28,571 nt of DNA from JBBRZF01 sp038236965 (GTDB lineage Bacteria; Acidobacteriota; Terriglobia; Terriglobales; Acidobacteriaceae). The translations under genes were made by a program, and so were the position numbers. How positions within the stretch are numbered: position 1 is the stretch's first letter; every line of letters begins with the position of its first letter. Positions 22,983 to 28,571 of the stretch are shown here, piece by piece. The notes beneath the pieces are model-generated. The model was not told the DNA's origin, made no database searches, and worked only from the letters and a program-made list of their open reading frames with translations. The stretch covers positions 1 through 28,571 of the forward strand of contig JBBRZF010000027.1 in NCBI GenBank assembly GCA_038236965.1, given 5' to 3'.

Positions 22983-24197
22983 TTAACGAGATGTCGCCTG
23001 TGTTCGTGCTGCCTGCGCCGCTAGCGCGCTTTTCAGCGACGCCGCGACCTGCTCCTGTTCGGCGTCCGTCATCAAATGGAACATGGGGAGCAGGATGGTA
23101 CGGTCTTGCGCCGACTCGCTCTCGCGTAGGTCGGGGCAGGGATTTGTCAGAGTGCCGGAGGCGCATGACCACGGCTCATGCGCGAATGCCGGTTCGCGAT
23201 GCGAACACATGATGCCGCGACGCGTAGAGACCCCGTCATCGAGCATCGACTGCATTACCGCAACCTGGTCCACACCGTCCGGCAAGCGCACGGCAAAACT
23301 TTGCCAGTTCGAGCGAGCCCACTTGGGCTCCGTTGGCGCAACAAGTCCGGCGGCATCAGCCAGCAATTCGTGATAACGCGCAGCCTGTCGGCGACGCGTC
23401 TCCAGCATTTGCGGCAATTTTTTCAACTGTTCGCGACCCATCGCCGCTTGCACATCCGTCATACGGTAGTTGTAACCAAGTTCGGGATACTCTTCGAACA
23501 CCACGCTCGTGGAGCCATGCCGCACCGTGTCCGGCACGCTCATCGAGTGCTGGCGCAGCCGACGGAAACGCGCATCCCACTCGGCGTTGCTGGTCGTTAT
23601 CATGCCGCCGTCGCCGGTGGTTACAAGCTTGCGCGGATGAAACGAGAAGCAAGCGACGTCTGCGTGCGGACGTCCTATCTTTTCCCAATTACCTTGCCAG
23701 AAAATCTCGCTGCCGATGGCGCAGGCGGCATCTTCGACCACGGGAAGCCTATGTTTCTTCGCGATGGCGATGATGCGCTCAAGATCGCACGGCATTCCGA
23801 TCTGGTGGACGGCGAGGATGGCCTTCGTCTTCGGAGTGATGGCCTGCTCCAGTCGCTCGGAATCCATGTTGAAGTAAACGGGATCGATGTCCACGAAAAC
23901 CGGTATCGCCCCGCAATAACGAATGGCGTTCGCCGTCGCGATGTAGGAGTGGCTTACGGTGATGACTTCATCGCCGGCCTTTACGCCCACCGCGATGAGC
24001 GCGAGGTGCAGCGCCGTAGTGCAGTTGGAAACCGCGCACGCGTGCGCTGCTCCGGTGAAGGCGGCGAAGTCGCGCTCGAAGGCTGCAACCTCCGGCCCTT
24101 GCGTCACCCAACCGGAGAGGATGGGTTTCTGCACGGCGGCCGCTTCTTCCTGTCCGAGCCACGGCTTTGCTACCGGAATCATCTTCTTGTCGGCCAT
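22983..24197 (-). CDS. DegT/DnrJ/EryC1-family sugar aminotransferase
   Basis: A PLP-dependent aminotransferase of the ArnB/DegT type that aminates a keto-sugar nucleotide, normally with glutamate as donor. In 404 residues it shows the fold-type I order: WVTQGPEVAAFE near the start, SNCTTALHLAL, the aspartate in VVEDAACAIGS, and the PLP lysine Lys190 in FSFHPRKLVTTGDGGM. GYNYRMTDVQAAMG and STRRGIMCSHREPAF follow. The SFHPRK form is typical of perosamine or spore-coat (SpsC) type enzymes. I start at the ATG at 24197, with AGGGA 5 bases upstream; 33 further codons of open frame overlap the epimerase and are not conserved-looking. It sits 7 bases behind the epimerase stop. Its natural substrate could be the product of that epimerase or dehydratase. 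Confidence 0.93.
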   Translation of the reverse strand: MADKKMIPVAKPWLGQEEAAAVQKPILSGWVTQGPEVAAFERDFAAFTGAAHACAVSNCTTALHLALIAVGVKAGDEVITVSHSYIATANAIRYCGAIPVFVDIDPVYFNMDSERLEQAITPKTKAILAVHQIGMPCDLERIIAIAKKHRLPVVEDAACAIGSEIFWQGNWEKIGRPHADVACFSFHPRKLVTTGDGGMITTSNAEWDARFRRLRQHSMSVPDTVRHGSTSVVFEEYPELGYNYRMTDVQAAMGREQLKKLPQMLETRRRQAARYHELLADAAGLVAPTEPKWARSNWQSFAVRLPDGVDQVAVMQSMLDDGVSTRRGIMCSHREPAFAHEPWSCASGTLTNPCPDLRESESAQDRTILLPMFHLMTDAEQEQVAASLKSALAAQAARTQATSR

Positions 24198-24204
24198 CGT
24201 TTCC

Positions 24205-25185
24205 CTATTTCGATGCGGCTGCGGCGAGCCGTTTCTGTTCATTGCGCCACGCCACCAGCTTTCGCAATCCTTCTTCGAGCCCGATCTTTGCCTCAAAGCC
24301 GAGCATTTTGCGCGCTTTTTCTGTCGAAGACAGTCGGCGGCTCACGGCATTGATCTTGCGCTCGGGACCGAACTCCGGCTTCAGCGTCGAGTCCATCGCC
24401 TTCAGCAAGGTCTTCAGTAATTCAAGCAGGCTCGTCTCTACGCCGCTGGCGACGTTGAATACCTCATCGCTTACATCGGCTTGCGCGGCCAGCACGTTGC
24501 AGCGCGCAATGTCTTCGACAAAAACGAAATCCATCGTCTGCCGTCCGTCGCCGAAGATGAGCGGAGCCTGTCCGGCTTCGATGCGGTCCATCCAGCGTAT
24601 GAGAACTTCGGTATACGCGCCGTAGATGTCCATGCGCGGGCCGTACACGTTGAAGTATCGCAACGCGACATACTTCAGGCCGAACATATCGTTGAAGCTA
24701 CGCAGCAGCCCTTCGTTGAAAACTTTGGTCGCGCCATACAAGGTGCGATTCGCGTAGGGATGGTGCGACTCGTCCGTGGGAAACACTTCGGCCAGCCCGT
24801 AGACGGAGGCCGAGGACGCGGCGACGACCCTCTCCACCTTCGCATTCACGCAGGCTTCCAGCACGTTGTAAGTTCCGTCGGCCATCACCTCCAGCGCCAG
24901 GCGCGGCTCTTCGGCGCATTGCGTGATGCGTATGGCTGCCTGGTGAAAGCACAGGTCGATGCCGTCCATGACTTTCGCCAGCGCTGCGCGATCGCGAATA
25001 TCGCCCTCGACGATCTGTACGCGCGAATCGTTGATGACGTTCGCCAGGTTCTCGCGCCGTCCGCGCACGAAGTTATCGAAGATGACGATCTCTTTCGGTT
25101 CGAGTCCGGAGACCTGGTCTGCTATGTGCGACCCGATAAGTCCGGCGCCGCCCGTGATCAGAATGCGTTTGTTTTTTAATTCCAT
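24205..25185 (-). CDS. NAD-dependent sugar-nucleotide epimerase/dehydratase (extended SDR)
   Basis: A 326-residue extended short-chain dehydrogenase acting on a UDP-, GDP- or dTDP-sugar. The NAD-binding loop is TGGAGLIGSH (11-20). Asp37 in IFDNFVRG selects NAD. The catalytic set is SSASVYG (Ser124-Ser126 region) with Tyr150 and Lys154 in LYGATK. RYFNVYGPRMD and the C-terminal RLSSTEKARKMLGFEAKIGLEEGL are typical of the UDP-glucose 4-epimerase/UDP-hexuronate group. I start at the ATG at 25185, with GGAAA 4 to 5 bases upstream. It lies 40 bases behind the glycosyltransferase and 7 bases before the aminotransferase, so it is in the same operon. Whether it epimerises or dehydrates is not decided by sequence; a 4-keto product would feed the neighbouring aminotransferase. 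Confidence 0.9.
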   Translation of the reverse strand: MELKNKRILITGGAGLIGSHIADQVSGLEPKEIVIFDNFVRGRRENLANVINDSRVQIVEGDIRDRAALAKVMDGIDLCFHQAAIRITQCAEEPRLALEVMADGTYNVLEACVNAKVERVVAASSASVYGLAEVFPTDESHHPYANRTLYGATKVFNEGLLRSFNDMFGLKYVALRYFNVYGPRMDIYGAYTEVLIRWMDRIEAGQAPLIFGDGRQTMDFVFVEDIARCNVLAAQADVSDEVFNVASGVETSLLELLKTLLKAMDSTLKPEFGPERKINAVSRRLSSTEKARKMLGFEAKIGLEEGLRKLVAWRNEQKRLAAAASK

Positions 25186-25225
25186 GATTTCCAGATTCCC
25201 TGAAGACTTCGGGAGTTTCGTGCCA

Positions 25226-26200
25226 TCAACCGTTGCGCTGAGCCATCGCCGATGTCCCGGAATCAGGAACGCTGACATTCAGCAGATCGCGAACTACGTA
25301 TCGCGGACGAGCTCGGGCTTCATCGAGCGTGCGCCAAACATACTCACCGATAACTCCCAACATGATCATCTGCACGCCGCTCACAAAAAGAAGCACTAGC
25401 ATCAGCGACGTCCAGCCTTCGATCGGGTGCCCGAAGTACACCCGGTTGACGAACACGACAGCGCCGTAGAGAAAAGACAGAGACGCAGTGATCATCCCCA
25501 AGTACGACATCATGCGAATCGGCGTGTACGAGTACCCGACAAAGAAGTCTGCAAACAACTTCAGCCGCTTGCTCAACGTCCATTTACTCTCGCCGGTTTG
25601 GCGTGCCTGCCTCTCGTACGGGATCTGGGCTTGCGGAAACGACATCGTCGCCAGCAGGCCGTCGAGCGTAAGGTTTTGTTCACGATGCAATCGCGCAGTT
25701 TTAATCGCTTCCGGGCCGAGCATGAACATGCTGGCGCCACGCGGGGCGACATTCTTTGAAACCACCACCCGGGCGACAGCAAAAAATAACCAGCTCATCA
25801 ACTTCGTTGCCGAGGTATCCTGCCGCTTGCCGTCGCGTACGGCCCACACTATTTGAATGGGCCCGCCCATTGCCCCGAGGAGACGCGGAATCAACTCTGG
25901 CGGTTCCTGCAGATCGCAAGGTACGAAACACGCCGCATCGCCGGTAGCAAAATCTAATCCGGCGCGGATCGCCATATGCGCTCCGCAGTTTTGCGAGAGT
26001 CGCACCACCTTCACGCGCACATCCGACCGGGCAATCTCGTTCAGATGCTCAAAGGTATCGTCGCCGCTGCCGTCATCGATGAACAGTATCTCGTAATGCA
26101 GGTTCGGCAGCGCTCCGTTTACCACGCTTGTTATCGCATCGTACGCGATAGTCACGGCAGATCCCTCGTTGTACGCCGGAACGATGACAGATAGTTTCAT
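25226..26200 (-). CDS. Family 2 glycosyltransferase, membrane-anchored (DPM1/ArnC/GtrB-like)
   Basis: A 324-residue polyprenyl-phosphate sugar transferase candidate. The GT-A domain starts KLSVIVPAYNEG and carries FIDDGSGDDT (Asp42, Asp43), the sugar-metal motif DLQEP (96-100) and the membrane-proximal RQARQTGESKWTLSKRLKL, a hallmark of the DPM1/ArnC branch. Two membrane helices follow at about 231-254 and 263-289, then a short basic tail. Such enzymes load a sugar from a nucleotide onto undecaprenyl or dolichyl phosphate at the inner membrane. Its start overlaps the end of the acyltransferase gene by 4 bases (ATGA), which implies translational coupling. Confidence 0.92.
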   Translation of the reverse strand: MKLSVIVPAYNEGSAVTIAYDAITSVVNGALPNLHYEILFIDDGSGDDTFEHLNEIARSDVRVKVVRLSQNCGAHMAIRAGLDFATGDAACFVPCDLQEPPELIPRLLGAMGGPIQIVWAVRDGKRQDTSATKLMSWLFFAVARVVVSKNVAPRGASMFMLGPEAIKTARLHREQNLTLDGLLATMSFPQAQIPYERQARQTGESKWTLSKRLKLFADFFVGYSYTPIRMMSYLGMITASLSFLYGAVVFVNRVYFGHPIEGWTSLMLVLLFVSGVQMIMLGVIGEYVWRTLDEARARPRYVVRDLLNVSVPDSGTSAMAQRNG

Positions 26201-26919
26201 GACGCCGACCTCACCCGGCCTAGCGCCTTCCGTAATTGTTCTTCCGTCGGTGCGTCGTCGCCTTGTTGGACTGGCCTGAGGACACGTGCCGGATTACCGA
26301 CCGCCACCATTCCAGACGGGATGTTGGAGACCACAACTGCTCCCGCGCCGATGAGACATCTTTCGCCAATTTGGACTTCATGCCTGCTCGATACGCCGCT
26401 ACCGATGAAACTGTGCGATCCAATTTCAGTCAAGCCCGATAAAGCTATTCCAGCCCCAAAGACGACGTTGTCAGAGATCTTGTTGTCATGCTCAATCACT
26501 ACTCTCGCGCCTGCCAGATTGCAAAGCGAACCGATCGTAGCTCCTGCGCAGACAACCGAGCCGACATTCATTGCAACATTGGTTCCAATTTTCACGTTGG
26601 GGTGAATCATCGCGCTTGGATGAATAAGGTTTGCCAACGGAATATCTAAATCGAGTGCTTTCAGGAATGTCGCGTAGCGCTCTGCTGAATAGCGATGTCC
26701 CATTGCTACCATGGATGGAATACGCTGCTTTGCGCAGGCGTGGAGGCCTTCCTCAATGATACCGAGGATGGGCAGATTTCTCGCTCCGACTTTCTTGTCC
26801 GGATACGAATCGTCATAGAAAGAAACGGACGACCACGGCAGTCCCATCCATTCCATCAGATTTAGTAGAAGCGCCGCTGCGCGGCCAGCTCCGAACATAA
26901 CTCGGGGGGTGTCATTCAT
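26197..26919 (-). CDS. NeuD/PglD-like sugar O- or N-acyltransferase
   Basis: A 240-residue acetyltransferase in which a small Rossmann-like N-terminal domain (RVMFGAGRAAALLL, about 5-95) binds the sugar nucleotide and a left-handed beta-helix of hexapeptide repeats (about 98-215) binds acetyl-CoA. The likely catalytic base is His144 in VIEHDNKISDNV, equivalent to the His of PglD. IGAGAVVVSNIPSGMVAVGNPARV ends the helix. In this context it most likely N-acylates an aminosugar made by one of the DegT enzymes. The start is the ATG at 26919, four bases after the stop of the upstream gene; 82 further open codons upstream overlap that gene and are rejected. Three 60-base rows of this gene are 47-50% GC against 67% in a row of metG, suggesting a separate history. 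Confidence 0.88.
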   Translation of the reverse strand: MNDTPRVMFGAGRAAALLLNLMEWMGLPWSSVSFYDDSYPDKKVGARNLPILGIIEEGLHACAKQRIPSMVAMGHRYSAERYATFLKALDLDIPLANLIHPSAMIHPNVKIGTNVAMNVGSVVCAGATIGSLCNLAGARVVIEHDNKISDNVVFGAGIALSGLTEIGSHSFIGSGVSSRHEVQIGERCLIGAGAVVVSNIPSGMVAVGNPARVLRPVQQGDDAPTEEQLRKALGRVRSAS

Positions 26920-26923
26920 GTAT

Positions 26924-27970
26924 TCATCCACTCGTCGCAAGCCGGTCAAACGGCCAAACAAAAAAGTACGGGAACTCGCTTGCGATCCGCTCCCGGCCCA
27001 ACTCCGCAAGTTTATCGGTGCCCGCAAACGACCTGCAGTACACACGATAAGTGCACTCTTCCGAACCCCACTTTTTCTTGAAGCGATAGACACCAGATTC
27101 ACGGTCGGGCGACGACTCCCAATTCCAAATTCGCAAACCCGCTTGCTGGGCATGGCGCGCCGCATGGTCGATGAGCAGCGATCCCGGCTGGGACGTGCGA
27201 AAAGCCCTGTCCGAACATGGGATGTAGTAACTGGCCGTTGCCGGCGACCAGATCATCAACAAGCCACCGATGACCCGGCCCTCCACTAGTGCCAGATACA
27301 TGTGCGTACGCTTTCCCAGCACTGCAGGCCGGGTCAGTTCGTCAATGCATCTGCGCGGTTTCAGTGGTATTCCGTGGTCCTGGCAATTCGTCTCGTAAAT
27401 CGCATAGAAGGCGTCCAAGCGGGTCTGAGTGATATTGGTCGTTACGGTAACGCCGAGTTGCTCCGCGTGCCGCAGATCTCGTCTGACCTCGGCGCTCCAC
27501 TGGATACGATCCAGACGCAGATACTGCGTCAGCTTATCGACCCTGGCGCCACCTTGAAAAGCGGACGCGTACACATCTTCAGCATCACCAAGGAAGGGTG
27601 TGTACACCGAACACGATAGAGCCTTCTCGGCCTCGGCACGGCGGAGGAGTTCATCGACCAGCAGCTGGTGAACTTCCCTCTTTCCCTCGGCGCTTGAAAG
27701 TGCGCCAGCATTCGGCCCGAAGAACGGCAAGGAGTTGATCGCTAACCCATGAGCACTGCGCCGCACCATTGAGGGTAGAATCCCAACTAGCTGTGCACCG
27801 TCGTAAACGCCCAGGTACAACGGATCACCGAGCCCCAGCGAAACCAGCATGTCGCGGTAGAACGGATAGTGATACCCGAGCACTGATGCAGACGATTGCG
27901 CTAAGCTGTCGAGGAAAGTCGTGAGCGCAGGGTCATCATCTTTGCTAAGCTCTGTTACCTTCATCGTCAT
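26924..27970 (-). CDS. FemAB/GNAT-like acyl- or aminoacyltransferase
   Basis: A 348-residue protein with the double-GNAT layout of FemAB/BioF2-like (Acetyltransf_6) proteins. The first half has HYPFYRDMLVSLGLGDPLYLGVYDGAQLVGILPSMVRR in two blocks and the SLPFFGPNAGAL loop. The second half has LALVEGRVIGGLLMIW, SYYIPCSDRAFRTSQPGSLL and the terminal VYRFKKKWGSE, which matches the usual FxxRFG(S/A) end of the fold. Such proteins add amino acids or acyl groups to cell-wall precursors, or decorate glycans; the substrate is unknown. I start at 27970, where ATGA overlaps the stop of the upstream DegT gene; a second ATG two codons on is possible. The much longer open frame to 28453 only shadows that gene. 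Confidence 0.8.
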   Translation of the reverse strand: MTMKVTELSKDDDPALTTFLDSLAQSSASVLGYHYPFYRDMLVSLGLGDPLYLGVYDGAQLVGILPSMVRRSAHGLAINSLPFFGPNAGALSSAEGKREVHQLLVDELLRRAEAEKALSCSVYTPFLGDAEDVYASAFQGGARVDKLTQYLRLDRIQWSAEVRRDLRHAEQLGVTVTTNITQTRLDAFYAIYETNCQDHGIPLKPRRCIDELTRPAVLGKRTHMYLALVEGRVIGGLLMIWSPATASYYIPCSDRAFRTSQPGSLLIDHAARHAQQAGLRIWNWESSPDRESGVYRFKKKWGSEECTYRVYCRSFAGTDKLAELGRERIASEFPYFFVWPFDRLATSG

Positions 27971-28571
27971 ACGCCTACTGCACCCGCCGATTTTTTCCTG
28001 TGCGCTTTCACGCTCTTCACAACTTCTTGGATGTGCTCTTCCGTCATCTCCGGATACATCGGCAGCGACAATACGCTGTTGGCCAACTTTTCCGACACCG
28101 GGAAGTCGCCTTGCTTGTATCCGAGGTGCGTAAACGCCTTCTGCATGTGGACGCAGATGGGATAGTGAATGGCCGTGCTTACGCCGTCTGCCTGCATGGC
28201 GGTCATCATCTCTTCGCGATTGCTGACGCGGATAGCGTAAACGTGACGCACATGACGCGTGTCCGGCATCTGCCGCGGGAAGTCGACTCCGAGAGCGCCA
28301 AGCAGTTCGTCGTAACGTGCGGCGTACGCGCGACGCGCCTCCGTCCACTTTTCCAGATGCGGCAATTTCACTTTCAGGATTGCGCCTTGCAGACCTTCCA
28401 TCCGGTAATTGAAGCCCTTGATGGAGTGATGATATTTCTTGTCCTGACCCCAATCGCGCATCATGCGCATCGTGTCGGCATACTGATCGTTGTTGGTCAC
28501 GATCATGCCGCCTTCGCCGTACGCGCCCAGATTTTTTCCCGGATAGAAGCTGAAGCAGGCCATGTCGCCCA
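27967..28571 (-). CDS. DegT/DnrJ/EryC1-family sugar aminotransferase (N-terminus beyond the window)
   Basis: The visible C-terminal 200 residues of a second PLP aminotransferase. They begin at the active-site segment ACFSFYPGKNLGAYGEGGM, whose Lys is the PLP lysine. GFNYRMEGLQGAIL, RRAYAARYDELL, a TAIHYPICVHMQKAF loop and VLSLPMYPEMTEEHI follow. SFYPGKNLGA is the form typical of the FdtB/QdtB/DesV/EryC1 branch that aminates carbon 3 of dTDP-keto-sugars. That contrasts with the SFHPRK form of the other DegT gene in this operon. The stop overlaps the next start by 4 bases. The N-terminal half, with the PLP phosphate site, lies off the right edge. Confidence 0.93.
   Translation of the reverse strand, partial: GDMACFSFYPGKNLGAYGEGGMIVTNNDQYADTMRMMRDWGQDKKYHHSIKGFNYRMEGLQGAILKVKLPHLEKWTEARRAYAARYDELLGALGVDFPRQMPDTRHVRHVYAIRVSNREEMMTAMQADGVSTAIHYPICVHMQKAFTHLGYKQGDFPVSEKLANSVLSLPMYPEMTEEHIQEVVKSVKAHRKKSAGAVGV

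Noticed and set aside
23178..24353. 391-residue rightward open frame
   Set aside because: Antisense shadow of the DegT aminotransferase, whose PLP motifs are all in place on the other strand; long antisense frames are common at this GC content.
26920..27165. 82-residue N-terminal extension of the NeuD-like protein
   Set aside because: It overlaps the end of the FemAB-like gene, and the conserved FGAG nucleotide-binding start begins right after the ATG at 26919.
27971..28453. N-terminal extension of the FemAB-like protein by about 160 residues
   Set aside because: It overlaps the DegT gene, whose frame is the conserved one, and the ATGA overlap at 27970 explains the true start.
1..28571. tRNA, rRNA, CRISPR arrays, transposases or phage genes
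   Set aside because: I looked for clover-leaf ends, regular spacer-repeat arrays and transposase or integrase frames in the gaps and found none.

Overview
The window looks like chromosomal DNA of a Gram-negative, fairly GC-rich bacterium, most probably an acidobacterium of the Terriglobia/Koribacter kind. This rests on gene content (TetR/long-chain acyl-CoA synthetase pair, DUF4118-type hybrid sensor kinases, beta-lactamase-fold hydrolase with DUF3471, single-chain LarC, NeuD/DegT glycan genes) and on the style of the short intergenic repeats; the assignment is an inference, not a proof. No rRNA, tRNA, CRISPR array, insertion sequence or phage gene was found. Almost all the sequence is coding; the longest gaps are about 210 to 250 bases and no gap exceeds 300.

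Layout. 1-206: a possible 5' end of a leftward secreted-protein gene and the upstream region of a TetR regulator. 207-2718: TetR regulator and AMP-forming long-chain acyl-CoA synthetase, a probable autoregulated fatty-acid pair. 2747-5029 (leftward): a DUF4118/PAS/PAS/PAS histidine kinase with no response regulator beside it. 5263-6855: exported serine hydrolase ending in a clear terminator. 7015-8987: thiG overlapped by a membrane acyltransferase, closed by a bidirectional terminator at 9000-9023. 9020-10995 (leftward): phosphohexomutase, FtsB-like division protein and a possible 42-residue small protein. 11161-13111: cutA and a second DUF4118-like histidine kinase resembling the first. 13179-15176 (leftward): argS. 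15426-19040: larC then metG, with argS and larC fired by back-to-back promoters. 19148-21660: tatD, yajQ and a polyprenyl diphosphate synthase, closed by a bidirectional terminator. 21729-28571 (leftward): a tight operon, running off the right edge, of seven genes: DegT aminotransferase, FemAB/GNAT-like transferase, NeuD/PglD-like acyltransferase, GT2 glycosyltransferase, NAD-dependent sugar epimerase, second DegT aminotransferase and L-2-hydroxyglutarate oxidase.

How the parts fit. The left two thirds are mostly housekeeping functions (tRNA charging, division, thiamine thiazole, isoprenoid, lipid activation). The right quarter is an accessory surface-glycan locus that would make and transfer an N-acylated aminosugar; its middle genes look lower in GC than the housekeeping genes. 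The phosphohexomutase and the polyprenyl synthase could supply sugar phosphate and lipid carrier to the same glycan chemistry, though they are not adjacent to it.

The least expected signals are non-coding. thiG and cutA carry almost the same leader, two 15-base repeats of an AATTACCC type ending a few bases before ATGGA with no Shine-Dalgarno site. yajQ is preceded by a known-looking TGTCATCCTGAGCGAAGG repeat and by four heptamers in exact 7-base register. The second kinase has its Shine-Dalgarno site inside a perfect 9-bp hairpin. The metG-tatD gap holds a nested hairpin.
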